Of a DNA stretch of 64,000 bases, positions 46,789 to 64,000 are shown in pieces. The stretch covers positions 34,353,585 to 34,417,584 of the forward strand of contig OY821788.1 of the NCBI GenBank assembly GCA_963682175.1, given 5' to 3'. Position numbers and translations under genes: made by a program. This stretch comes from Triglochin maritima. Its lineage: Eukaryota > Streptophyta > Magnoliopsida > Alismatales > Juncaginaceae. The notes under the pieces were generated by a model. It saw only the letters and a list, made by a program, of their open reading frames with translations. It was not told where the DNA came from and ran no database searches. Every line of letters begins with the position of its first letter. Position 1 is the stretch's first letter.

Positions 46789-46996
46789 TAAAACATTTTC
46801 CTTCTGCTTCTGTGTCTAACTGTAACGACTTGTCAGTTGTAGTGAACTTCTGAAACACATCACTATTAGCTACCGGAAACGTCAAGCAGTACCTAAATGG
46901 ACGAAAAGCAAGCTTGAAAGCGCTTGATTTAGCATGAATTCTTGCAAAAATGATATCTTTATCTTTATACCTAAATCGAGTAAAGATGTTTAACAA
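46789..46996 (-). pseudogene. PPR-protein pseudogene, N-terminal fragment
   Basis: The minus-strand frame reads RFRYKDKDIIFARIHAKSSA, RPFRYCLTFPVANSDVFQKF and SLQLDTEAEGK, then runs into the end of the DNA element. A basic, Ser-rich start followed by a TEAEGK-type linker before 'VEDVVGSLQNDP' is what a mitochondrial PPR protein would show. The linker would continue directly into the fragment that ends at 38776. No in-frame ATG precedes it, and a TAG lies just upstream, so either the start is lost or another exon is needed. Confidence 0.5.
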
Positions 46997-48182
46997 CGAA
47001 CTTAACTACTTAACCACCTAACATGGATTGGCCAAAAATCATACATTTTCTACTTAAAAGTAACAAAGATCAAAACTTCACAGCCAGACAAACATATTCG
47101 ACTTGAATTATGTAAAGATCATATAGCATTTCCACTTAAATAAACAAAAAATCCACCAGTTTTAAGTCCCACAAAATGACCTTGTGAGTGTTAGATTCCA
47201 CATGAACTGTAGAAAGATCATAACTTTATTACTAAGAACAAATTTAAACTAGATGAAAACTTAAAAACTTCTATCATTAACGAAATTTTAAAACATCGAA
47301 ATTGGAAGAGAAATCCAGAACCCACTTCTTACAATAGTCTCTGACGAGCAGAAAACCATATTTTTTGATGAAAAGTGAACTTCTTCATCAGTTTCCTCAA
47401 CATCTTTGTGGTTTAATCTACACAAACATGACCAAATGATTAGATTTCGAAACCCAGAAAGAAAAGGTGTGAATTCGAGAAGCATACCAACATTGAAAAG
47501 GTGGAATCTTTGGAAGTAGAGATGAAATTTTCGTAGGACGATTCGACCAATTTTAGCGAAGAAGTGAGTTTCATATTTGTTGATATTTTTTAAAATATTT
47601 AAATACTAGTCACAACTCACAACTTTATGTGTTGCATAAAAGAAATTCAATTTGGATTAAATTAGTAAATTATTTATTGGGTTTGATATTATAAGTTACG
47701 CATTGGTTCATCGGATGTTTATTTTTAAATTAATATCATGTGAGTGGATTATGGTGTGATAAATATGATCCAAGCCAACTATACATGTGGTTGTCCTACA
47801 ACAAGAAGTGCCGGTGGGAGGTTGTCGTCGTCGCAAGCAAATAAGGTTATATATTGGTGGGGGTTTCTCTGAATTAAAACCAGAGAAACCTACCGTATCA
47901 TCTTAAATCGTGTCACTATATCGTGTCGTATCAGAAATTAAATTAATATTCTTGTTTGTGCCATAGTATTTATAGGTTGGAAGGTGAAACTATATTTGGT
48001 TCCTAACACCAACCAGACACGTGTTGGGCATAGATTTGTTGTATTTTTTGCCAACACGAAAGTAGTTGGAGCAGTCATTGTTGATTATTTGACTTTGCTA
48101 TTCTGATACGACCACCACAGCCATAAAAGGAAAATTGGGGTGGAAACATGAGAGTTGTGTCGTTCTCTTGCAAGCTCTAATA
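46997..48182. other. Intergenic stretch upstream of the MLRQ-like gene
   Basis: AT-rich DNA with no supported gene. It probably carries the old PPR upstream region on the left and the MLRQ-like promoter on the right. Confidence 0.5.
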
Positions 48183-49473
48183 ATGGCTTCTTCCACCCTC
48201 AAGAGATGGTTGAGGCCTGAGGTAATTAAACCAAATACTAGACATGCTTGTTGCAATGATGTTTTTTGCCTTCTTCTCATGTAGGTTATGTGTTTGCTTT
48301 AATGTCTAAAACACGTTCTTTTTTCCCTTCATTTTTTGAGTTTTTGGGTGTGATCATATTAATGTTGCAGAGGATTATGTATAGTATAGCCAATAGCAAA
48401 TCCGTTGTTAAGCGATATTATAGGAAAGAATAATATTTGGGTGTAGTTGTGTTGCATATATTTTGTAGTTTCCGATATGAAGTAGAATTGGTGGTGAGAT
48501 CTAATCTTAAAGGCGACTTGAAATGAAAAAAAAAAAACTTTTAGCTTAGCCAGGCTTGATGATTTATGTTAAGTGAATATCAAATAAATAAGATATGATT
48601 GACATAATTATAATCCTTCTTAATTAGCATCTTTTGTGAGTCATGATAGATCCGAATATGGCGAATTTCCTGGAAAAATTATACTTAGGATGAGATACGC
48701 GATTTTCATGACACAAATACATTATTTCTTGACTCAAAAACAACATGACACAACTGATAACTAACTATTTCTCGTGTTAGTAGTAAATTTTGTTTATAGA
48801 AATTCATGATGGTGCAGGTGTACCCTCTTTTCGCCGCAGTTGGCGTTGCAGTTGGCATTTGCGGCATGCAACTGGTGCGTAATATCACCACCAATCCTGA
48901 CGTGAGGTATGTTATGTCCATTACCATTAGTTCATCTCCATGAATTAATATAGGTATGATGCTTGTCTTCTTGCATTTCTCTCTTGGGATATATAAGATA
49001 TATATGAGCAAAAATATTGCTTGTTTCATTCAGTATATACCTGTTTTCTTCTTGCATGACCGTAAAATTGCTAAATGACAGCTCAAAAGTCTTAGAACTT
49101 ACTGACGAGTTATAACAACATTTCATGGTAATTAACCAGATTGTTTCAGTAAATTCAGGATCATAACGTGATTGTTTCCATGTGATTTGAAGTAGGGAAG
49201 CGCCATCAACTTTTAATCTTGTAAAGTTTTGTTGCTATTCTAAGACCTGCATTTATAAGCGCGTATTGATAAGATGTAATTGAAAAATTGGAATAATTTA
49301 TTGACTTTATTTTATTTTTTAATAGGGTCACCAAACAAAAGAGAGCTGCAGGCGTGCTAGAAAATTTCGCTGAAGGAGAGAGATATAAGGAACATAGCAT
49401 CCGAAAACTCGTTCGCAACAGGTCCCCGGAGATAATGCCCGAAATCAACAACTTCTTTACACATCCCAAATAA
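48183..49473 (+). CDS. MLRQ/B12D-like small mitochondrial membrane protein
   Basis: Three exons (48183-48221, 48818-48906 and 49326-49473) join in frame to 91 aa with GT-AG introns. The start ATG gives MASSTLKRWLRPEVYPLFAA. Features are a WLRPEVYP motif, one membrane segment (about 15-33), then RNITTNPDVRVTK and a C-terminal RNRSPEIMPEINNFF. This matches the plant NADH-ubiquinone reductase complex I MLRQ subunit (NDUFA4/B12D) family, small single-pass inner-membrane proteins of the respiratory chain. Animal NDUFA4 is now placed with complex IV; the plant location is not settled by this sequence. The length is normal and there are no breaks. Confidence 0.92.
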
Positions 49474-50150
49474 CATAAAGATGGCTACCCCAGCAGATGC
49501 TTTGTTTCTAATGTTATCCTTAATTTGTCTTTCTAAATTGGGTAGATCATTAATGTTGTTCAGATATGACAAGATAGGAGGAATCTTGTTGTAGACAATT
49601 AGCATTGTTGATTACGTACATCTTGCAATTTTAATGCAATAAAATCTTGATTGTGAGTGAGACTTCTTTTATCTGCAAACCTTGCGAAAAGTTATATCAT
49701 GCCTGCAATTTAGAATCTAGAGTACAATCTTTAAAAGATGTGAGAAAAACAAAAATGTGACAAACACCAGAGGAAGCTTAAATTTTAAATACATACAGAG
49801 ATCTGACAATGATTGATTATGAGACCAACAACTAATATATATTTGAGAATTAGTGTGATAAATGTACGTAGCTCCCCGAAACACTAATGAGCTATGTAAT
49901 CAAAACCTATTCAACTATCAAATAATTAAACGTTCATCTCGCTGCGCTTCTGTCCTCGTTTCCTTTGGATTGTTATTAGTATACCGTATCTCTACTGGTG
50001 TTTTCTGTACTTCTGTACCTGGATATAAATAAAAATAAAAATTCAGTGGTTGAATTAGTCATATTAATAGGATTGAAGTTTTTGCCGACATGACATTTAC
50101 CCATAGTATCAATTAGTGGAAGAAAACAAAATTTAAGGTCAATAACATCC
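49474..50150. other. 3' flanks between convergent genes
   Basis: AT-rich spacer between the MLRQ-like gene (+) and the ABCC gene (-). It probably contains both 3' UTRs. Nothing else is recognised. Confidence 0.6.
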
Positions 50151-55859
<5,709 letters not shown>

Positions 55860-56000
55860 GTGTGTGAGAGATATATAGAACAGTGTTTTTCTTAAACCTC
55901 TCAACAGTATGTATAATGGATTCAAGGACAAAAGAGAACATATATAGGTGTAAAGCACATACCACTGAGAATATACAATGGTTGGTGAAAAGGAAGTGAT

Positions 56001-56010
56001 ATATTTATAG
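56001..56010 (-). promoter_or_regulatory. TATA box of the ABCC gene
   Basis: tataaatata read on the minus strand, about 140 bases upstream of the ATG at 55859. This leaves room for a 100-base leader. Confidence 0.45.
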
Positions 56011-58150
56011 AAATTAAAACTTTGGATAATGAAGATATAATTCTAAAAACCCAAGAAGAGCTCTCAAGATGCTTTGGGATTGTGTTGTTATAGTGGATAT
56101 GGTTGATGGTTGGATCCAAATTGCACGTGTCTCTGAAAGGAATGGACAGAACAGACACAAGCATCTTCCCCCTCAAATTTCTGCCATTGCATGTGTTTAT
56201 ATGTCAGCATTTTAGCGTAATGGTGGTGCTTTGTCACTTATCCAACAACTTCTACATCTTCAAACTTGTCTGTTCATATATGTGTCACCTATGGCTTCCT
56301 GAATCATGATACACCCACCCATCCCTATGGCTGTGGGCTCTCACCAATATTGGACAGAAACTATGCTTGGACTCATTTTTTTGTTTTCCGGTTTTGGTGG
56401 CTGTGAAATTCTTTGTTCGTTTTTGTTTTGTTGTTGGAAGGTTTTGGTGCATATGGAAATTGATAGATAAATGAAAGGTACCATATTTGTCCAAATTAAT
56501 TCCTGCCAAGTCTTGGGATACCAATTCAAATATTGAATGCAGGATAAGGACACAAAATCTGCAAATTGATTTATTTTATTTCTCATAAGTATCAAATGAT
56601 TTTTTCCATTATGACTAACATATATAGTGACAAATATCAACATTTATAATAAGAAAAAAAGAATCAATGTCTCAACTCTCAATGATTTATAAAAGCAGAG
56701 ATAGAGAATATGCCTGCTGTCCTTGACCATTATTCCAATCACCAAACAAAGATTAAGCATTTCCTCAACTTGTGATTTAAGTAGCAAATTTTTTATTAAA
56801 AAAAATTCTGACAGCCCTATAAGATTTATTGGTCTGGTTGTTGTAAATAATCAATTTCATTTGGTGCATGCCCAGACTGACTCTTTTAGTCTTGTAGTTT
56901 AGGACCAGCTGAAAGGAATCAAGTTAACAAATAAAGTGTCTTCATGGGGGGCAATGGGGCATGCAGGAATAAAAAAGTGTCTGCATGAGCAAAATTGTTA
57001 CAAAACCATGATTTAAGCAAGCCCTTAATGAAACTTATCAAGTAAGATAGTTAAAGTTGACACACCAGCTGGGACCCAAGTGTTAACTGAGTAATTATTT
57101 CAGTTAGTTACATGTATTACTGTAACCTTATCCAAAGATTTCTCGTTCAAATTCTATTGAAAGTTCATTAGTTAGAATTTTCTTCTCTCTTCCTTAGTTA
57201 TGCTAATGCTTCATATAAAACTAATATATACTTGTTGCACATTCTGATAATTAAACTGAAGTTAACTCTTACAATAACATTTAAAACATTTGAGTTAGTC
57301 CAAAAAATCACCAGTTTCAGAAATTACATGAAATTATCCTGATCAAGCTCAAAACACGCTAGTTTTAGGGCCACATTTGCTTAATAAAACATAACTGATC
57401 CTTGAAATCCGACAATCACATATCAATTTACGACCAAGAAAGTGATCAGCAATAAGTTTCAATGGGATTCATAAAATACTTAATATGACATACCTGTTTC
57501 AATTAATTACCCATCAAAAGCAAACTCTGTAGGGATTTGAAGACAGAAGAATGAGAAAATTTCTAACTAAAACAACGCTTTCCTTATTTAGTCACAAATT
57601 AAACCCAACTTCTCCCTGTGAATCATCTACACGACAACATGCAACATACTTTCCTTATGTGGTCACAAACTAAATTCAATTTCTCTAATCATCCACACAA
57701 CAACATGCATGCATGCATGCATGCAATATATACTCTCTCGTTATGACCATATTAATTATATTCTTATTAACAACAACAAAGACACCAATATTATTTATAT
57801 TAGAAAATTCAACTCCCCTTGATTTTTTATTCAGTATTAATTATACTGAGTCATTCCAGTGACCATATATATTTTTCTTCTCTGGAATCATCATTCAAAT
57901 GTGGCATTATTTAGGACCACCACATCACATGTACAGAAGAGGAAACAAAAGACATGTCGACATGATAACTTAAATTGTGAGGTCACAATGTGGTTTCTCA
58001 ATTATTCTTCCTCCTTCATTGAAATTACCCGAAGGAGCACTTTGAATTGCTTGTGGTCCAACTATATTTTGTTTTCTAACACGTCACAATCATAGAGATC
58101 ATCTCAATTTATCTCCATGGTTGCATGGTTGAATGCCCACTCTATTATAT
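56011..58150. other. Intergenic region upstream of the ABCC gene
   Basis: AT-rich DNA without a supported gene. A (catg)n run, with five or more gcatgc/catgca RY motifs, sits at 57704-57724. Confidence 0.5.
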
Positions 58151-58159
58151 CCCTAATCC

Positions 58160-60073
58160 TCCCTTAGGGTGCTAATGGAGATTAGGGAGGAGGTTAGCAT
58201 GGGGAAAAGGTGTGGTGCAATGTTTGCATGGGGAAGAGGTGGCGTGAATAGTGGCCGTTGGGTAGAGGAATGGAGTAGGGGAGGTGAAGTGATGGTTGGG
58301 GGTGGTTTAAAGCAAATCTCTCTCTCTCTCTTCCATTCGTTTTTCTCCCCCTCACTCTCTTCCCTTCCTTGTGCGGCGAGCAGCGGCGGAGGAGGCGACT
58401 CTGGTGGAGTAGGCGTGGTTCCGGCGTGAGGCGTGCGGAGGCGATCGCACGAGAAGGTGACGGAGGCGCGAGCGAGGTTCCGGCGGATTTCGTTGCTTCT
58501 TCGAGCTATGCCGGCTTCTAGTGTGTTTTGTTCATTCACCCTCGAGGGAAGGATGTGTTGGTCGGTCGGGGGAGGTCGGAGACCTCCCCGACGACGAGAA
58601 CGGCGTAAATCCTTGGCTGGCGCAAGGTTGCAGACGACCAACGGTCGACCGATGTAGTGTATTTGCCCAACTTTAACCATCACCGGTTGAACGATGACTT
58701 GTGGTGGTCGATCAGTAGTGCATTGTGCTGGTGGGTTGGGATTGTCTGTTGTGTTTCGGTCGACCGGTTCCTTGTGTTCGTTCGATTGGAACTTAAGTGT
58801 ACTGAATAAAGATGCATGCTTGTTCGACCGTTTATTGTTATGTGTTCGACCGTTATATGACTTAGAACTGCTAGGATGCCCTAGTAGTTTTCGGTCGACC
58901 GAGACCCCTGAGTCGGTCGACCGGTAGTATTGAATTGATGTTGACCAGACTCCGAATTTTGACCTCGTATCGGTCGACCGGTTTTAGATCTTTGTTCGAC
59001 CGTTGGGACTTAGGTTTTGCGCAGAGAGTTTGACTGTTGCAGACTTTCGGTCGACCGATTTCCCTGTGGAAGCGGTGGACCGTGTTGCCTCTTTCGGTCA
59101 ACCGTTTGTGCACAGAACCGAATTCCCGGTCCTTTTAGGATGCCAACTATGTCCACGGAAACTTGTGTCCTCGCCTCGTGCGTGATCCGGGAGGTGACGG
59201 TGGGCGCGTTACGCGTGCCTGCCCAGGGACCGTCGTGTGGAAGAGCGTGGGTGTTCGGGACGTGTCACCTCCGTTTATGGATCGTGACTTGATGTGATGG
59301 ATTGATGGACTCATTGTAGAGTAGCATGCCTGAGGGATCATGGATCACAATGTATGATGTTGTGCGAGCACGCAATTGTCGTTGGGTGAGGTGACTACCG
59401 GTCTGGATGGCTACGGAGGTTGCTACCCTGTTTTTATAGCAGCGCGGTTGGTGTTTGCGGCTCGTGGAGCCTGATGACCTGGCAGACTTCGGTCTGGACT
59501 CGTCCGATGTTGTGCCGGACGTATTGATTGGATCACCGATGTTGTGTCGGTGATGCCGCGTGTGGGGAGTGTCACGTCATGTTCCGTTAAACCGTATGTG
59601 CCTGCGGTAGGTCTCATTGGGAGACCCGATGATGATTGTCGGACTGATGTCCTGTGTTACCTTTCGGGGAAACTGTTTTCCTTATTATTGATGACATGAC
59701 ATGTTACTAGTATGATAGGTTCATTTGTACTACTGCATGCATATAGGTGAGCTTGGCATACGGGGTTTCCTTATGGAAACTCAGTCATTGTTGTTGCATG
59801 TTTTATTTCAGGACCGCAGTAGATCCAGTTGGGTGGTGATCAGCGGGCGCGCACATTTTGGGATCAAATTCTCTCCTTCGGACCACTGAGGTAGACATGA
59901 TTACTTGTATCTGCTTTGTTTTATCTGATGTAATCGTGTATCTTTTGACAAACTCTGATGTAATTTGGTGCACCGCTTATATGTTTTATGAGAAGTAACA
60001 GTCCCGTCTTTGATTATTGATCTTTATTGTCTTGATGATAATTTTTAAATTTCTGCTGTTTCGGAATGTTACA
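58160..60073 (+). mobile_element. Probable solo LTR or LTR fragment (Ty3-like)
   Basis: A GC-rich block sits between AT-rich flanks. It has a CT-rich leader (58318-58370), then eleven variants of cggtcgaccg between 58640 and 59105, then a long untranslated-looking stretch ending ttcggaatgttaca at 60060-60073, a typical end for plant Ty3-type LTRs. No gag-pol domain and no partner LTR are in the window. The left boundary is uncertain. Confidence 0.4.
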
Positions 60074-60892
60074 CACTCACTCACCAAGGACCAATACAAT
60101 GAAAAATTCGACTAGCCTACTACATTTTAAATTGAAGAATCTCTAATTGGAATTAATAATGTAGTTATTTTTAAAAAAAGTTATTGTTTGACCTTGTGAC
60201 TAACCGCCAATGAGAACGATGTTCCACGACATGATATGATCGGTCGTGTTAAGGATTCCAAAATTGGGTGAATAAGATTTATGTATGGAAGACCAATTCC
60301 CATCATCTATATATAAGACGAAATCTATTAATGTTGGTATGTGTTGTTGACACATCAATTTCTTAACAAAGGTGGTTGCGACGGACGACAATAATAATTA
60401 CCACACAAACTAGTATGGTACCATCATTTATTTATTTCAATCTATCCCCAATTGAATCCTTCCTTATGAAAATGGAATATCCATCATTCATTTTAGGTTA
60501 TCAGAAAAGAGAATTATAATATCTAGAAAGTAGGCATCCCATATTCAATTTCTTAATAGGGCATTATACCTTTTTCTTTTGCTCAACCCCCAAAAGTATC
60601 GATCATATATCCATAAATAAACACGAATTAAAAGTCATTTATATTTCTCAAGCAAAACGAATATAATATATTATCGGGTAATTTTTTGTTTCTAATAAAG
60701 AAAAATTAGTTTTTGCTTCTTTACTAACCTTCAATTATAAGTTCTAACCCTCAAAATATTTACATAATTAAAATTCAATATTTACATAATTATGTAAAAA
60801 ATATATTTACATAATTAATATTCAGAAAGGTTATTAGAATCAAACACATAAACTTTTGAATTCATTACAAAAAGGTCCTCAACCACATCCGA
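60074..60892. other. AT-rich region upstream of MAD2
   Basis: No coding sequence is recognised. It is rich in tttacataatta repeats near 60760-60820. Confidence 0.5.
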
Positions 60893-60942
60893 CCGTTAGA
60901 TTTTAGACCGTTGGAACAAAAAAAGAAAAGAAAAGAGCCGTT
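60893..60942 (-). promoter_or_regulatory. Three MSA-like (AACGG) elements upstream of MAD2
   Basis: Reverse-strand AACGG cores lie at 60893-60897, 60908-60912 and 60938-60942. Two have extended M-specific-activator context: tctaacggtc and tccaacggtc, each matching YCYAACGGYY. They are 100-150 bases upstream of the ATG. MSA elements bind MYB3R factors and drive G2/M expression, which fits a spindle-checkpoint gene. Confidence 0.6.
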
Positions 60943-61040
60943 GGTTTGGTTTCTCCACCTTTTCTTCTTCTTCTTCTTCTTCTTCTCTCTTCTCTCCAAT
61001 CTTTGATTGCTTTGCTGCCAACGAGTGAGTCTCGTCTCCA

Positions 61041-62371
61041 ATGGCGTCTACAACTCAATCCAAAGACATTATCACCCTCAAGGGGTCCGCCGCGATTGTC
61101 AGTGAATTCTTTGGTACCACCATTTATTTTTCTTTTGGTTTTCTCATCAAACCGACGATTTTTTTTTATAATAAATATTTTCCTTTCATTTCTGACCCCC
61201 CCGTCTGTCTTTGCTATTGTAACAGGTTATGCTGCGAACAGGTATCGAACACAGAAATTCCCAACTTTTGTCCTAACCATTTGGAACGGGAACATGCATG
61301 ATATATTAGAAATTGACGGTTTGGTTGATTGTTTTGTAGCATTTTGTACAACAGAGGGATCTACCCAGAAGAGAGCTTTGCGAGGGTGAAGAAGTACGGC
61401 CTACCGATGCTTCTCTCGCAAGATGACAGCGTCAAGTCCTTCCTCTCGAGTCTCACCTCTCAGTTCTCTGGTAAGCAAAGGCCACCTTTGGATTGGATTT
61501 TTGAATTATTATTATTTTTCTCCCGTTGATGTCAATTAATGGGTATTGGTTTTGGGGTGTGTAGAGTGGTTGGAATCAGGGATGCTGCAGAGGATCGTTC
61601 TTGTGATCATGAGCAAAGCCACTTCTGAGGTCTTTGAGAGGTGGAATTTCAACATTGTGACTGACCCCGAGGTCGTCCATAAAGGGTACAAACTTTACTA
61701 CTTATGTAGTACTTAAGGTGTCACAAAAATATATCGAAAAAAGAAATGCTTTATAAAGGTTATATAAGGCTCCAATTCTGAAAGACTCTTTTTTCCCGTA
61801 AAAAAAATGAATGATGAATTGTCGAAAGAATACATAACATGAACTAAAAGTCTGTAATAGATATAGTTAAGCATCCAACAATGTAGCTGAGTTTGCAGTT
61901 GTTTATTGTTCTCAGGGTGTCTAGGGAGAAGAGCGACAAAGAGATCATGAGAGAAATACAAGCCATAATGCGCCAAATCGCCTCGTGCATTACTTACCTC
62001 CCATGTCTCGACCAACCATGTATGTGTAGTAGGCCGACGACTTCTCAATTCTTCCCTCTTGAAACTAAACTACCTATCGATGTAATTTTTTTGCAGGTGT
62101 GATTGATGTGTTGGCTTACACAGACATCGACGCGACGGTACCCTTGACCTGGATCGAAAGCGATGCCAAACTCATAACCAATCCACAGATGGTGAAGCTG
62201 CATTCCTTTGATACCAAAGTAAGTTAGTTGTTGCCAATTCAATCAATTACTCATATCGGCAACAATAAATTTTAATCAAGCTGACTTTGTTTTGTAATGT
62301 GTATTTTTTAACAGATTCACAAGGTGGACACACTGGTTTCTTACAAGAATGATGAGTGGGATGAGGAGTGA
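61041..62371 (+). CDS. MAD2: Mitotic spindle checkpoint protein MAD2
   Basis: Seven exons (61041-61113, 61226-61241, 61340-61470, 61565-61685, 61916-62019, 62097-62218 and 62315-62371) join in frame to 207 aa. Exon 2 is only 16 bases and encodes GYAAN plus part of a Ser codon. The start follows a (ttc)n leader and reads MASTTQSKDIITLKGSAAIV. The protein is a single HORMA domain: FFGYAANSILYNRGIYP, VKKYGLPMLLSQD, ERWNFNIVTDPEV, KEIMREIQAIMRQIASCITY, and the C-terminal safety-belt end WIESDAKLI...VSYKNDEWDEE. MAD2 inhibits the CDC20-bound anaphase-promoting complex until kinetochores attach. Length and motifs are normal for plant MAD2 and no break is present. Confidence 0.96.
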
Positions 62372-64000
62372 AAGTGGCTGAGGTTTTCTGTGCAGAGAAA
62401 ACTGTGAATTGTTGTTCTCTCATTCACATCTGAATTTGAGGAGTGTGAACAGTTCGTTCGGTTGTCTGTTTTGTGTTTGTTGTCTGTCTGAACATCTTAT
62501 CATTAATTGATTGTGATTTTAAGTTGATTGTTGTTGCTCTTTTGTTAGTTGAATTATATTCTATTCCTTTGGCATTTTTAATCACCATTAGATCAACCAA
62601 ATGAAGATGAACCATGATTTTCATACCAACTAGAAATTGGTCGAAATCAAATGATCCGTAGATTTTGTATTAGAATCAAATTATCTTCTTATTAACCCAT
62701 GAAATAAGTAACACGTTTTTCATGATGTAAATTAAACGAATGCTCTGCATTTTGAATATGTTTACCTTGTAAAATCAGTGAATGTGTTTTTCCTCTAATA
62801 TATATTTTTTTTTGTAGATTGAGGATTGATAAATGGGTTGTGTTTGTACGGTGGGGATCCTCAGGGTCGAAATGGGTTGTGTTTGTTGGAGGATTGATAA
62901 ATGAATATGTGAGATGGGATGTTATTCATTATTTCTATTTGTTGAAATCTTTTATTATTTGTTGATTAGGAAGCATGGTCCGATAAAGATCACCCTTAAG
63001 CGTAAGCGGGAGACTCCTATAGTGACGTGCCTCTCCTCGTCTCTGTCTCCGATTGAGACCTCTCCTCACTACGAAATCAGATTGATCAGTTAGACCGCCA
63101 GACCTTCGAGTTTTACTTGAAAACAATACCAACAACAAAACCCCAACGGTAGTTATCACGACTCGTAAGACGTGAATGAGAGCACACTCAGCTGGTAAAA
63201 TGATTATATTTGTAAAGTTTCGTGATTATATAAAACTAGTTACGATTATATAAACTGGTTTGGTTCCGTGACCAATAAATTAGGTGCCAATTGAAAGTCA
63301 TTTGAGCCCACATATAGACGAGAAACAATATGGATGGATGCATGGTTGAAGCATTATGGCCCAGATTTAGTTGGTCAAGTTTTATTAAGTGCATTAACGG
63401 ATGCCCTTCTTAGCCGGGGGGTGTGACCGGGCGGGTGCTCCCGCTCGGGCGCAAAAATCGGGCAGGAACTCGTGGTTAACAGGAATTTGGGGGTGAGTGG
63501 ATTGGTATGACTTGACAGATAGAGAAACTGACGTAACAGAGAAAGAAACTAGAGCGCTCAGGGGTTACCCGAGAATGGTTAAAGATGACCTGAGTTGGAA
63601 CTTAGTCTGTGCATAGAGTCATTGTCTTATAACTAGGTAATCCATTTACCAATTTACCCGTTCTAACTAGAGTTTGCAAGCAAATATTAACAAGACTCGT
63701 CGAATCTATTCCACAAATATAAAAAAAATTATTATAACTATTACTAAAATATATATATATTGTAAATTGTAAATACTCTAAAAGTATAAAAATATAAGCT
63801 CTTCTATCCTTGGCAAATGCCAATGCTTTCTTGTATTGCATAACACGTATCTAAATTCATTTTTGCACGCATGAGATGATACAAACATCAGTTTTTAAAT
63901 TTCATATATACAAATATAAATTAAATTGCATAAAAATTGGGAATTTTGTAACTGTGGAATCTTCATAATCGAATTAAAATATACTGTATTAATTGAGTCG
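62372..64000. other. MAD2 3' flank and intergenic DNA
   Basis: The first 200 bases are probably 3' UTR. The rest is mostly AT-rich. A short GC-rich patch (about 63410-63470) and a (ta)n tract (about 63750-63760) are present. No gene is recognised. Confidence 0.5.

Larger units (their letters stand above)
44582..46792. mobile_element. Probable non-autonomous DNA transposon with internal satellites
   Basis: The left end (44582-44640: gataaacggacgcgggcg, tcacggacgtgccttacgtg) and the reverse complement of the right end (about 46740-46792: ttatgaacgcagcgcat, cacggacacgttctacgtgg) align as imperfect terminal inverted repeats of roughly 45 bases. Between them lie two tandem-repeat fields and a long inverted repeat, with no transposase. 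The limits are approximate and no target duplication could be confirmed. The superfamily is unknown. Confidence 0.5.

Noticed and set aside
55860..55958. Upstream extension of the ABCC reading frame
   Set aside because: The extended frame starts at a GTG and has no ATG before 55859. The TATA-like site lies just upstream, so this is leader sequence.
58153..58683. 176-aa minus-strand proline/arginine-rich open frame
   Set aside because: It lies in the CT-rich and GC-rich part of the LTR-like region, with no domain and shadow frames on the other strand.

Overview
This window is nuclear DNA from a flowering plant, most likely a eudicot. The evidence is long AT-rich introns with canonical plant splice sites, six recognisable plant nuclear genes, plant-type LTR retrotransposons and abundant microsatellites. 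I cannot name the species. I found no bacterial-style operon, CRISPR array, tRNA or rRNA gene. All exon models were built by eye from splice sites, frame continuity and family resemblance, without alignments or transcripts.

Layout. 1-1529 (-): 3' part of a plant-mobile-domain (PMD, MAIN-like) gene, running off the left edge. 1550-2150: AT-rich tandem repeats, then an array of GC-rich perfect hairpins. 2620-11485 (+): a 14-exon gene for a predicted plastid Mfd/TRCF-like helicase. 14149-19713 (+): a 10-exon GTE-type bromodomain/NET gene. 21924-24580 (+): a tandem copy of it that has lost both ends of the protein. 26070-30710 (-): an 8-exon lysine/histidine-transporter-type amino acid permease. 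30.8-38.1 kb: a gene desert with repeats and decayed LTR-like DNA. 38.1-47.0 kb: a PPR gene remnant (-) split by about 8 kb of insertions, namely a defective Ty1-copia element (38777-44581) next to a repeat-rich, probably non-autonomous DNA transposon (about 44582-46792). 48183-49473 (+): a 91-aa MLRQ/B12D-like mitochondrial protein. 50151-55859 (-): a 10-exon ABCC/MRP transporter of 1463 aa, with one probable GC-AG intron. 58.2-60.07 kb: a probable solo LTR or LTR fragment. 61041-62371 (+): a 7-exon MAD2 spindle-checkpoint gene with a 16-bp exon and MSA-like elements upstream. The rest is intergenic.

The host genes serve unrelated housekeeping roles (plastid nucleic-acid metabolism, chromatin reading, amino-acid uptake, mitochondrial complex I/IV-type subunit, vacuolar conjugate transport, mitosis) and do not form one pathway. 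The unusual content is structural: the truncated GTE paralog, the nested insertions in the PPR gene, LTRs packed with a ten-base palindrome, the long inverted repeat plus satellite inside the DNA element, and the hairpin array beside the PMD gene. I saw no convincing new multi-gene system.
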